From Pseudomonadota bacterium (GTDB lineage Bacteria > Desulfobacterota > Syntrophia > Syntrophales > UBA5619): DNA of 24,044 bases. The notes under the pieces were generated by a model. It was not told the origin of the DNA. It made no database searches and was given only the letters and a program-made list of their open reading frames with translations. Below, one piece after another: positions 15,315-23,243 of the stretch; positions within the stretch are counted from its first letter, which is position 1, and each line of letters begins with the position of its first letter. Both the position numbers and the translations under genes were made by a program. The stretch lies in contig JAHJQP010000198.1 of the NCBI GenBank assembly GCA_018819165.1, positions 1 to 24,044 of the forward strand. The letters run 5' to 3'.

Positions 15315-16460
15315 TCAGGCCTTCTTTCCCGCATCCATCAGGCGGATGAACTCAGCGAAGAGGTAGTCCGCATCGTGCGGTCCCGGCGCCGCCTCGGGGT
15401 GGTGCTGGACGCTGAAGGCCTTCAGGGCCGGATAGCGGATCCCTTCGGAGGTGTGATCGTTGAGGTTGTCCAGGATCGTCTCGTGTTCCTGCGTGAGGGT
15501 TTCGGACAGGACCACGAAACCGTGGTTCTGGGAGGTGATCTCGACCCGGCCGCTCCGGCGGTTCATCACCGGCTGGTTGATCCCGTGGTGGCCGAACTTC
15601 AGCTTCTCCGTCCGGCCCCCCGCCGCCTGTCCCAGGATCTGATGGCCGAGGCAGATGCCGAAGATGGGGACCTTCCCCAGGATCGCCCGGACCGACTCCA
15701 CGATATAGGGGAGGGCCGCCGGATCGCCCGGGCCGTTGGACAGAAGGACGCCGTCGGGCCTCAGCGCCAGGATCTCTTCCCCGCCTGCCGTGGCGGGGAG
15801 GACGAGGATCTCGCAGCCCCGCCGCTCCAGATGGCGAAGGATGTTGTATTTTACGCCGCAGTCCAGGACGACCACCCGCCGGCATGCCGGCTTTCCATCC
15901 GCCGTCCCGTCGGGCGGCATCTTCCGGGGCGCTCCGTCCCGCCACAGATAGGGCTCCCGGCAGGTCACCGCCTTCACGAGGTCCCGGCCGACGAGACCGG
16001 GATAACAGCGGACCCGTTCGAGGAGGCTTGCGGTGTCTAACGTCTCCGTGGAGAGGACGCCGCGCATTGCCCCGGTGATCCGGATGCGGCGGGTCAGCGC
16101 CCGGGTGTCGATCCCCTCGACCCCGAGCTTTTCATGGGCCTCCAGGAAGGCCTTCAAGCTCTGGCGGGAGCGCCAGTTGCTTGGATGGTCCGAGTACTCC
16201 CGGACGATGAACCCCTCGAGATGGATTCCGGCGGACTCCATGTCCTCAAAATTGATCCCGGTGTTTCCGATGAGCGGGCAGGTCATCGCGACGATCTGTC
16301 CCTTGTAGGAGGGGTCGGTGAGGATTTCCTGGTAGCCGGTCATCCCCGTGTTGAAGACGACCTCTCCCAGGACCTCGCCCTTCCCGGCAAAGGCATGTCC
16401 CCGGTAAATGGTACCGTCCTCCAGGACCAGCAGGGCCTGTTTTCGTCCCTTCCCGAACAT
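15315..16460 (-). CDS. carA: Carbamoyl-phosphate synthase, small (glutaminase) subunit
   Basis: Hydrolyses glutamine and channels ammonia to CarB. The N-terminal CPSase domain shows ALLVLEDGTIYRGHAF and FNTGMTGYQEILTDPSY. The class I amidotransferase domain has Cys270 in FGICLGHQILG and the HHPEAAPGPHD catalytic His-Glu. 381 residues, normal. The ATG at 16460 was chosen because AAAGGAG lies 9 bases upstream; the open frame extends to a TTG seven codons earlier that overlaps this site. Between glnA and carA lie 127 bases with a perfect palindrome (16545-16571); no clear promoter was recognised there. Confidence 0.97.
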   Translation of the reverse strand: MFGKGRKQALLVLEDGTIYRGHAFAGKGEVLGEVVFNTGMTGYQEILTDPSYKGQIVAMTCPLIGNTGINFEDMESAGIHLEGFIVREYSDHPSNWRSRQSLKAFLEAHEKLGVEGIDTRALTRRIRITGAMRGVLSTETLDTASLLERVRCYPGLVGRDLVKAVTCREPYLWRDGAPRKMPPDGTADGKPACRRVVVLDCGVKYNILRHLERRGCEILVLPATAGGEEILALRPDGVLLSNGPGDPAALPYIVESVRAILGKVPIFGICLGHQILGQAAGGRTEKLKFGHHGINQPVMNRRSGRVEITSQNHGFVVLSETLTQEHETILDNLNDHTSEGIRYPALKAFSVQHHPEAAPGPHDADYLFAEFIRLMDAGKKA

Positions 16461-16544
16461 CACGCGCCGCTCCTTTTTCAATGAATAAAAAAGAAGTTAT
16501 CAGAAAGATCCCCTCTCGTAAAGGAAAATCCGGACAACTCCCTT

Positions 16545-16571
16545 GGGGACACGATGCCGCATCGTGTCCCC
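16545..16571. repeat. Perfect 27-bp palindrome between glnA and carA
   Basis: GGGGACACGATGC and its exact reverse complement flank one central C (16558). It lies 16 bases after the glnA stop. No T-run follows on the minus strand, so it is not a standard terminator. The outer GGGGAC/GTCCCC resembles the hairpin elements at 13675 and 17965, but the core differs. It could act as a transcript-stabilising 3' end for glnA or be another mobile palindrome. Confidence 0.7.
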
Positions 16572-16587
16572 GTTCCGACTGTCCGCC

Positions 16588-17919
16588 TTACAGCATCGGC
16601 AGGTAGCGGTCGATTTCGTACTGGCTCACGTGGGTGCGGAAGCGGTCCCACTCCACCTTCTTGTTCTCCACGAACTTGTCGAAGATGTGGTCCCCGAGGG
16701 TGTCGCGGACGAGCTTGCTCCCCTGCACGGCGGCCAGCGCCTCGAAGAGGCTCCCCGGCAGCGAGGTGATCCCCGCCTTCGCGCGCGCCTTCTCGTCCAT
16801 CTCGAAGATGTCCTCTTCCACCGGCTCGGGCAGGGGATAGGCCTTCTCGACCCCCTTCATCCCGGCGGCCAGCATCACGGCAAAGGCCAGGTACGGGTTG
16901 CAGGCCGGATCGGGCGAACGGTACTCGATCCGGGTCGCCTTCTCCTTGCCGGGTTTGTACATCGGGACGCGGACCATCGCGGAGCGGTTCCTTCTCGCCC
17001 AGGAGACGTAAACCGGCGCCTCGTAACCGGGGACGAGCCGCTTGTAGGAGTTGACCCACTGGTTGCAGATCGCGGTGATTTCCGGCGCGTGGGCCATGAT
17101 GCCGGCGATGTAGTGCTTCGCCAGCTTCGAGAGGTTGTACTTGTCACGGCCGTCGAAGAAGCAGTTCTTTGACCCCTTGAACAGGGACTGGTGGGTGTGC
17201 ATGCCGCTCCCGTTCTGACCGAAGACCGGCTTCGGCATGAACGTGGCGTAGACGCCGTTCTGACGGGCGATCTCCTTGACCGCGGTGCGGTAGGTCATGA
17301 CCTTGTCGGCCATCGCAAGGGCCTCGTCATAGCGGAGGTCGATCTCGTGCTGGCTCGGGGCCACCTCGTGATGGCTGTACTCCACGCGGATCCCCATCTC
17401 CTGGAGGGCGAAGATCGTCTGCCGGCGCAGGTCGGTCGCCCGATCCACGGGGAGGCCGTCGAAGTAGCCGCCCATGTCGAGAAACTCGGGAGACTTGTCG
17501 GAGGCGAAATAGAAAAACTCGAGCTCGGGGCCGACATAGAAGGTGTAGCCCTGATCGTTGACCTTCTTGAGGGTCTTCTTCAGCACGTAGCGGGGGTCGC
17601 CCTCGTAGGGGGTGCCGTCGGGGTTGAGGATGTCGCAGATCATCCGCGCGACCGGGCGGTCGGAGGGCCGCCAGGGGATAATCTGGAAGGTCGTCGGATC
17701 GGGCATGGCGATCATGTCGCTCTCCTCGATCCGGCAGAACCCCTGGATGGAGGAGCCGTCGAAGCCCATCCCCTCCTCCATGCCTTCCTCCAGCTCATCG
17801 GGGGTGATGCTGAAGATCTTCTGGACGCCCAGGACGTCGGTGAACCAGAATTGAATGAAGCTGACGTTTCTCTCCTTGACGATTTTCATCACATCTTTCT
17901 TTGCTTTCAACGCAAACAT
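16588..17919 (-). CDS. glnA: Glutamine synthetase, type I-alpha
   Basis: ATP-dependent synthesis of glutamine from glutamate and ammonia. 443 residues, the length of the GSI-alpha class. Motifs: GFDGSSIQGF near residue 53, GPELEFFYF, HHEVAPSQHEIDLRY (metal and glutamate site), the ATP-site KPVFGQNGSGMHTHQSL, and the RxEYRSPDPACNPYLAFAVML segment. The GSI-beta insertion is missing and the place of the adenylylated Tyr is occupied by Phe (EEDIFEMDEKARAKAGI). Arg63 in CRIEESDM matches the arginine linked to glutamine feedback in the alpha class. Control is therefore probably by feedback and transcription, not adenylylation. GAAAGGA precedes the ATG. A sigma54 promoter candidate lies about 130 bases upstream, and a REP-like hairpin sits within the leader. 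Confidence 0.97.
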   Translation of the reverse strand: MFALKAKKDVMKIVKERNVSFIQFWFTDVLGVQKIFSITPDELEEGMEEGMGFDGSSIQGFCRIEESDMIAMPDPTTFQIIPWRPSDRPVARMICDILNPDGTPYEGDPRYVLKKTLKKVNDQGYTFYVGPELEFFYFASDKSPEFLDMGGYFDGLPVDRATDLRRQTIFALQEMGIRVEYSHHEVAPSQHEIDLRYDEALAMADKVMTYRTAVKEIARQNGVYATFMPKPVFGQNGSGMHTHQSLFKGSKNCFFDGRDKYNLSKLAKHYIAGIMAHAPEITAICNQWVNSYKRLVPGYEAPVYVSWARRNRSAMVRVPMYKPGKEKATRIEYRSPDPACNPYLAFAVMLAAGMKGVEKAYPLPEPVEEDIFEMDEKARAKAGITSLPGSLFEALAAVQGSKLVRDTLGDHIFDKFVENKKVEWDRFRTHVSQYEIDRYLPML

Positions 17920-17964
17920 GGCTAAATCCTTTCTTGGTACAAAATTGTGTTATACGATCCGTTT

Positions 17965-18025
17965 GGAAAATTAGGGACAGCGCCCTATTTTTCCTCAGGA
18001 AAATAGGGCGCTGTCCCCATTTTCC
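17965..18025. repeat. REP-like hairpin element, copy 2 (glnA leader)
   Basis: 61 bp: a left arm (17965-17994) containing AGGGACAGCGCCCTATTTTT, loop TCA, and a right arm (17998-18025) containing GGGCGCTGTCCCCATTTT. Both arms are bounded by GGAAAA or TTTTCC and pair almost completely. It is the same family as the guaA/carB copy. It lies between the sigma54 promoter candidate (18050-18065) and the glnA start, so it would be transcribed as a long hairpin in the glnA leader. Confidence 0.85.
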
Positions 18026-18049
18026 TCCCACGCTTCAAGTCAATAATTG

Positions 18050-18065
18050 AGCAAGCCTTGTGCCA
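18050..18065 (-). promoter_or_regulatory. Sigma54 (-24/-12) promoter upstream of glnA
   Basis: On the minus strand the sequence reads TGGCACAAGGCTTGCT, a full match to the core TGGCAC-N5-TTGCW with the required GG-N10-GC spacing. It lies just after the stop of the GXGXG/GltD fusion gene and about 130 bases before the glnA ATG. The expected start site is near 18039. A NifA-like activator gene nearby supports nitrogen-regulated use. Confidence 0.8.
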
Positions 18066-18073
18066 AAGACACC

Positions 18074-20407
18074 CTATTCCAGCGTATCGTTTTCGATCAG
18101 GCGCCAGATCCCGCAGGGGCAGGCCCCCTCGCAGAAACCGCAGCCGATGCAGAGTTCCGCATCGACCGTATATTCATAGGCCCCTTCCCCCAGATCCTGC
18201 CGGGAGATCGCGTTCTGCGGGCAGATGGTCTCGCAGAGGCCGCAGTCGCGGCAGGCGCCGCAGGAGGCGCAGCCGGCGGCACAGGAGAGGGGATCCTCGA
18301 AGCGGGGCAGGCGCGGATCGTAATACTCGAGTTTGACGCGCTCCGTATCGATGGCGGGAAGCTGGTCGTAGGACTCCTCCCGTCCCCGGAAGAGGTCGTC
18401 GATCGCACGGGCGGCCACCCGCCCCGCCCCGATCGCCTCGGTCAGGAGTCCGAGACGGACGGCATCGCCGATGGCGAAGACCTTCGGGTCACTTGTCTGA
18501 AACTTTTCATTGACGACGACAAACCCCTTTTCGGTTTTGATCTCCTCCGGGAGGAAGCTCAGATCGGGCTGATCGCCGACGGCCATGATCACCGTATCCG
18601 CAGGCAGGACCGTACCGTCCGTCAGCTCCACGGCCGTTTCCGTAATGGTTTTCGTAAAACGGGGCCAGAGGAACTTCGCCCCGGCAGCCTCCGCATTCTT
18701 CCGCTCCACGCCGAAGGAGGCCGGCGCCTGGATGTCGATCAGCGTGACGGACTGCGCTCCCAGACGCGACGCCTCCGCGGCGGCATCACAGCCGACATTC
18801 CCCGCTCCGATGATGACGACGTTCTTACCCACCTTCGCCCGGTCGAGCCTGCTTTCGCGGAGAAAATCGAGGGCGGCGGCGACCCGCTCGTGGCCGGGGA
18901 CAGGGATGATCCGCGGCTTCCGGGCCCCCACAGCGATAACGATGATATCATACTTTTCGTAAAGCTTCCGGAATTCCTCTCCGGTGAGGGGATGCTTCAG
19001 GTGTTTATGGGGGATCTCCTCCTCCAGGCGCTTCAGTTCATGGTCCACCACCTCGTCGGGTATCCGGCTCCGGGGGATCGTTTCCGTGATCTTTCCGCCA
19101 AGTTGCCTGCGCATCTCGTGGATGACAGGTTCATGCCCCTTCATATGGAGCTGCCAGGCCACGGACAGACCCGCCGCGCCGCCGCCGATGACGGCGATCT
19201 TACGGCCGGTGGCCGGCGCCGGCGCCGGAACGGCCGCCTGGAGGCTGGCCTTGCCGAGGAGAGTCACATCGACTGCCGGAAGATCTCCCTTTTGACGGGT
19301 GCAGTTCTGCATGCAGAGATTGGGACACAGGTAGCCGCAGATCGCGGCCGGAAAGGGGGTGTAGGAGAGCGCCAGGTCCACGGCTTCCTGCATCTTTCCC
19401 TTGCGGATCAGCTCCCACCGCTTCCGGACGGGGAACCCCGTCGGGCAGTGGGCCTGGCAGGGAGGAAGATACTTCTCGTTTTCCCACAGCGGGATGAAGC
19501 GGCGAAGATCGCCCGTCGTGATCAGCTCGACGGGGCTTCTATCCTGATCGGTCAGGTCCCCGATCAACCCGCCTTTCCCCAGTTCCTGATCCCAGACCTC
19601 CGCGCGGAAGCGATGGAAGTTCCGGACTGGTGCGCCGGTCTTCTCATAGGGTTTCCGGGCCACGAGGAGCTTCCAGGCGCCCCGGTCGGCCGTCAGTTCG
19701 GTGAGGAGGGCGGCCCGTTCGATCGCCTCCAGGAAATCCTCCATTTGAACGTTCAGCCAGCGCCATTCTTCATCATCCGGAACTGTCAAGCGGGCATCCT
19801 TTTCGCTGTAATCCTGATGGGGACCTCGGAAGAAGATCTTTCCCCCGACCATTCCGACGCAGGGACGGTAGCCCAGGACGTTGTCAGACCACTCTTTACC
19901 CACGCCGCAGATCACCGCGATGCCGCCCGCCATGAATTCGGCAAAGGAATCGCCGACGCTGCCCAGAACCCAGAGCTCCGGGGGGTCGAAGCGGGGGTTG
20001 TGTTTCGTCATGGTCATCCCCCGCGCCCCGATGTCCCCGGCAACGAAGATTTTCCCCTGCGCCATTGCGTTCGCCACACCGTTGGTGGCGTTGCCGCGGA
20101 TGGTGATCCGGGCGCCGGCGTTGAGCCAGCCCACATCGTCGGAAGCGGGTCCCACCACATCGATCATCGTGTTGGGGAAACCCATGGCCCCGACGCGCTG
20201 CCCGGATGTCCCCAGGATCCGCATGGTGAGGGGCTCATCGCCCGCCCGCCAGAGGCGTCCGCCGATCCCGTGCTGCCCCTGGGCGATGATTTCGATGTTC
20301 CGGTAGCCATCGGCGACGGCCTTCTGGATTCGTTCTTCGAGAATTCTTGAATCCACCCGGATGCCCTTTTCCGATCCGGGAATCATAATGGGTGGTTTGT
20401 ACGGCAT
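18074..20407 (-). CDS. Glutamate synthase GXGXG domain fused to GltD-like NADPH/FAD subunit with ferredoxin tail
   Basis: 777 residues. About 1-240 are the GltB-type GXGXG beta-helix (GQHGIGGRLW, TNGVANAMAQGKIFVAGDIGARGMT, GGIAVICGVG, GMVGGKIFFRG). Next comes a GltD-like small subunit: N-terminal Fe-S cysteines from about 316 (CQAHCPTGFP, CGYLCPNLCMQNC), FAD-binding GGGAAGLSVAWQL near 405, a second Rossmann motif GAGNVGCDAAAEASRLGA near 532, and AIGDAVRLGLL. The last ~75 residues add cysteine-rich ferredoxin sites (CAAGCASCGACRDCGLCETICP, CIGCGFCEGACPCG). In the usual bacterial enzyme GXGXG belongs to GltB and GltD is separate, so this fusion belongs to the split, archaeal-like form. AAGGAG precedes the ATG by 6 bases. 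It lies 22 bases after the FMN subunit gene. Confidence 0.92.
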   Translation of the reverse strand: MPYKPPIMIPGSEKGIRVDSRILEERIQKAVADGYRNIEIIAQGQHGIGGRLWRAGDEPLTMRILGTSGQRVGAMGFPNTMIDVVGPASDDVGWLNAGARITIRGNATNGVANAMAQGKIFVAGDIGARGMTMTKHNPRFDPPELWVLGSVGDSFAEFMAGGIAVICGVGKEWSDNVLGYRPCVGMVGGKIFFRGPHQDYSEKDARLTVPDDEEWRWLNVQMEDFLEAIERAALLTELTADRGAWKLLVARKPYEKTGAPVRNFHRFRAEVWDQELGKGGLIGDLTDQDRSPVELITTGDLRRFIPLWENEKYLPPCQAHCPTGFPVRKRWELIRKGKMQEAVDLALSYTPFPAAICGYLCPNLCMQNCTRQKGDLPAVDVTLLGKASLQAAVPAPAPATGRKIAVIGGGAAGLSVAWQLHMKGHEPVIHEMRRQLGGKITETIPRSRIPDEVVDHELKRLEEEIPHKHLKHPLTGEEFRKLYEKYDIIVIAVGARKPRIIPVPGHERVAAALDFLRESRLDRAKVGKNVVIIGAGNVGCDAAAEASRLGAQSVTLIDIQAPASFGVERKNAEAAGAKFLWPRFTKTITETAVELTDGTVLPADTVIMAVGDQPDLSFLPEEIKTEKGFVVVNEKFQTSDPKVFAIGDAVRLGLLTEAIGAGRVAARAIDDLFRGREESYDQLPAIDTERVKLEYYDPRLPRFEDPLSCAAGCASCGACRDCGLCETICPQNAISRQDLGEGAYEYTVDAELCIGCGFCEGACPCGIWRLIENDTLE

Positions 20408-20429
20408 GACTACTCCTTACCTTTATTCC

Positions 20430-22064
20430 TTAGATGACGTGGCGGATTCCGAGACGCTCCGCCGCGCTCTTGTCGGCGATCCCGAGGGCATCGGACATGC
20501 CGATCGGGAGCGACGTGGAGCGTCCCAGCGGCGCCACGATCTTCTTGAGCTCCGTATCGAAGCTCATCACTGTCTCGACGAGGCGTTCGGCCACCTTCTC
20601 CGGATCCAGCCGCCGGTAGAGGCGCGAATCCTGGGAGGTGATCCCCTTCGGGCAGAGTCCGATGTTGCATATATTGCAGCGATCCCTTTCGGAACCGAGA
20701 CAGCCGGCCGTCGCCTGCATGATGTATTTTCCCACCTGGACCCCGCTCGCCCCCAACATGATCAGGGAGGCCGCGTTGGCTGCGAGGTTTCCGTTCTTCC
20801 CAATGCCGCCGCCGGCGAAGATCGGGACCTCATTCTGCTTGCCGATCTTTACCAGGTTGAGGTAGGCGTCGCGGACGATGCTCGCGATGGGGTGGCCCAT
20901 CTGGTCCATCGAGACGTTGTAGGCCGCCCCGGTGCCGCCGTCCTCTCCGTCCATCGCCAGACCAGCCGCATACGGGTTGCGGGTCAGGTTGTTGAGGACC
21001 GCCAAAGCCGTCGAGGTCGCGGAGATCTTCGGATAGACCGGCACCCGGAATCCCCAGGCCATCGACATGGACTGGATCATCTTGGCGACCGCCTCCTCGA
21101 TTGAGTACTTTGTCTGGTGCGTCGGCGGGCTGGGAAGGTTGACCCCCACGGGTACGCCCCGGATCGCGGCGATGAGCTTGTTGACCTTGTACCACATCAA
21201 AAGGCCGCCGTCGCCGGGCTTTGCCCCCTGGCCGTACTTGATCTCGATAGCGCAGGGGTCCTCCTTCATCTCGGGCAGGGCGTGGATGATCTCATCCCAG
21301 CCGAAGTAGCCGCTGGCGATCTGGAGGATGATGTATTTCAGGAACCGCGACCGAAGGAGCCGGGGAGGGCAGCCGCCCTCGCCGGTGCAGAAACGGATCG
21401 GGATGTTCATCTCCTCGTTGAGATAGGCGATTCCCATCTGGAGTCCCTCCCACATCGTGGGGGAGAGCGCCCCGAAGGACATGCCGCCCAGGATCAGCGG
21501 GTAAATCTCACGGACCGGGGGAATCCAGCCCGCCTCCCGGCTGACCCGGAGGGCCTCCTCGGGGGAGAGGATCCGCCCCAGGAGCGTCCGGAGTTCGAAT
21601 TCATGGCGCCCGGCGTCCAGAGCGGGGTCGGTCAGCATGGAGATGCGGACGAACTTGATCTCGTCCAAAAGACTTCCCGGCGCGTTCCGGCGCCCGCCGC
21701 GCCGCCGCGGGATGCCGCCCTGATCGATGTGGAAGCGGAGCTTGTCCGGCTCGTCGTTGTGGACCGGCATGATCGCGTGGTTCGGGCAGACCATGTCGCA
21801 CATCCCGCAGCCGATGCAGGCGTGGGCGACGTCCGTCCGCTGGCGGATCCCGTGGTAGACGCCGAAGACATTCCCCGGTTTTTCCATAAGCCCCAGGGTG
21901 ATCTGCAGGACCCTTTTCCTGTGGACGCCGAGCTCGATCGCCTGCACGGGGCAAACCGCCGTGCAGAGGCCGCAGAGGGAGCACTTCTCCTTGCTCCAGA
22001 GGACCTGCCAGGGCAGATCCTTCGTACTTAGTGTAGATGGCTTAAGCTGTCCATCTGGTTCCAT
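20430..22064 (-). CDS. Glutamate synthase FMN (central) subunit with N-terminal ferredoxin domain
   Basis: 544 residues. Residues 28-93 hold a 2[4Fe-4S] ferredoxin (Cys28/31/34/38 and Cys83/86/89/93). From about residue 165 to 480 is the GltB FMN-binding domain: LGGMSFGALSPTMWEGL, CTGEGGCPP, IEIKYGQGAKPGDGG, AMDGEDGGTGAAY and GGIGKNGNLAANAASLIMLGA, followed by the Fe-S motif CNICNIGLCPKGI. It makes glutamate from 2-oxoglutarate and ammonia delivered by the amidotransferase subunit, using electrons from the GltD-like part or ferredoxin. The start overlaps the amidotransferase gene by 37 bases, and AGGAGG lies 7 bases before the ATG, so the two are translationally coupled. Typical of split, archaeal-type glutamate synthase. 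Confidence 0.94.
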   Translation of the reverse strand: MEPDGQLKPSTLSTKDLPWQVLWSKEKCSLCGLCTAVCPVQAIELGVHRKRVLQITLGLMEKPGNVFGVYHGIRQRTDVAHACIGCGMCDMVCPNHAIMPVHNDEPDKLRFHIDQGGIPRRRGGRRNAPGSLLDEIKFVRISMLTDPALDAGRHEFELRTLLGRILSPEEALRVSREAGWIPPVREIYPLILGGMSFGALSPTMWEGLQMGIAYLNEEMNIPIRFCTGEGGCPPRLLRSRFLKYIILQIASGYFGWDEIIHALPEMKEDPCAIEIKYGQGAKPGDGGLLMWYKVNKLIAAIRGVPVGVNLPSPPTHQTKYSIEEAVAKMIQSMSMAWGFRVPVYPKISATSTALAVLNNLTRNPYAAGLAMDGEDGGTGAAYNVSMDQMGHPIASIVRDAYLNLVKIGKQNEVPIFAGGGIGKNGNLAANAASLIMLGASGVQVGKYIMQATAGCLGSERDRCNICNIGLCPKGITSQDSRLYRRLDPEKVAERLVETVMSFDTELKKIVAPLGRSTSLPIGMSDALGIADKSAAERLGIRHVI

Positions 22065-23158
22065 CGCTCGACCTCCTGACGTTTCGGCCCCACGAAGACC
22101 GTATCATATTTCATCGGTTGATAATCCCTGCTCTTGTCGCGCGCAGGGATCGCAGCATCCAGCCCGCACATCTCCGAGGAGAAGGCGAACATGCCGGGAT
22201 TGCCGCCCACCACGCCGGGGCGGAGCTTCTTGCTGTCGTGGAGCATGAAGAGGGTCTTGTCGGGCAGGCAGCCCATGATGCAGTTCGGCCCGTCGATGAT
22301 CATCGGCCGGCAGCTCTGCTTGAGCATCCGAAGCCACGGGCCGTCGGGATGCGTCTCGATCTCGCTGTCCTTGAGCGGCGTGATGATGTGCTTGTACGTC
22401 TCAAGATCGAGGTGCAGGTGCCGAAGCGTGTAATGGAGGATATGGGTAAATACCTCGGAATCCGACTGATAGCCGGAATATCCCGGTTCGTTGCGCGACA
22501 TGAGAAACTCCCGGATCGGGACGAAGGCCGTGTTCTCGCCGTTGGTCATCGTGGCGATCCCCTGGATGAAGAAGGGGTGGCAGGCGTAGATGTCGATCGA
22601 GTAGTTGGTGTTCTGCCGTCCCTGGGCCATGATCGTCCGCGCCTGGAGCTCCGGGCGGTTCAGGCCGAGGTATTCCGCCACGGCCATCGGATCACCGACT
22701 TCCTTGATCATGATCACGTCCGGCCAGAAGCTGAAAACCATCATGGAGCCATCCATCTCCCCCATCTCCCTGAGATGGAGCCGGCATTGCATCAGGCGCT
22801 GCTGGATCTCCTCCTCGGGCAGGTTATCCCAGGTGGGCGGGTACTCGTAAACGCGGATCAGGTAGTTGTCCCGCCGGGGCGTCCCCGCAGGGGGGATCTT
22901 CGTTGGCCGGAAAGAGAGCTTGTACTTGGTCATGAACTCCATATCCAGCATATATCGGTCGAGGGACTTGATCCCCACGTTGGAGAAGATCCCGGAGAGA
23001 ATCGGTCCCCCATGGAACTGTTCGAATTCTCCTCCAAGGTCTGTTAGGAAAAGTCCTACACCCGAGCCGTCATGCCCCTCCTTCATGACGTCAATGGCGC
23101 GGATCGCGACCATCGGGGAAAGGGGGTCCTTGCTCGTAATGGAAAACAATCTGCACAT
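22028..23158 (-). CDS. Glutamate synthase-type class II glutamine amidotransferase subunit
   Basis: 376 residues from the ATG at 23158, chosen because it puts Cys at position 2 (MCRLFSITSK), the N-terminal nucleophile needed in this family after Met removal; an ATG two codons earlier is possible. Family features: HDGSGVGLFLTDLGG, TIMAQGRQNTNYSIDIYACHPF, MTNGENTAF, SDSEVFTHILHYTLRHL and NCIMGCLPDKTLFMLHDSKKLRP. It would release ammonia from glutamine for the FMN subunit encoded next. First gene of the glutamate synthase unit, 291 bases downstream of the NifA-like gene, with its own sigma54-type promoter candidate at 23228-23243. Confidence 0.9.
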   Translation of the reverse strand: MCRLFSITSKDPLSPMVAIRAIDVMKEGHDGSGVGLFLTDLGGEFEQFHGGPILSGIFSNVGIKSLDRYMLDMEFMTKYKLSFRPTKIPPAGTPRRDNYLIRVYEYPPTWDNLPEEEIQQRLMQCRLHLREMGEMDGSMMVFSFWPDVIMIKEVGDPMAVAEYLGLNRPELQARTIMAQGRQNTNYSIDIYACHPFFIQGIATMTNGENTAFVPIREFLMSRNEPGYSGYQSDSEVFTHILHYTLRHLHLDLETYKHIITPLKDSEIETHPDGPWLRMLKQSCRPMIIDGPNCIMGCLPDKTLFMLHDSKKLRPGVVGGNPGMFAFSSEMCGLDAAIPARDKSRDYQPMKYDTVFVGPKRQEVERWNQMDSLSHLH

Positions 23159-23227
23159 AACCATCCATCCTTTCTGTTCGTCCGGGCCTTTGGCATTTTC
23201 CTGAATAAAAGCCTAAAAAACTATAAA

Positions 23228-23243
23228 TGCTTAAACCATGCCA
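23228..23243 (-). promoter_or_regulatory. Candidate sigma54 promoter of the glutamate synthase genes
   Basis: The minus strand reads TGGCATGGTTTAAGCA: a good -24 box, exact GG-N10-GC spacing, and a degenerate -12 box (AAGCA for TTGCA). The start site would be near 23217, leaving a leader of about 55 bases to the amidotransferase ATG. It is weaker than the glnA promoter but in the right place and orientation. Confidence 0.6.

Noticed and set aside
17965..18025. Reading the hairpin in the glnA leader as a terminator of the glutamate synthase genes
   Set aside because: It lies downstream of the sigma54 promoter of glnA, and the same hairpin family occurs at the guaA/carB junction, so a mobile repeat is the better first explanation; a secondary terminator role is not excluded.
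18047..20350. A 767-codon open frame on the plus strand opposite the GXGXG/GltD fusion gene
   Set aside because: Antisense shadow of a strongly conserved enzyme; no family motifs.
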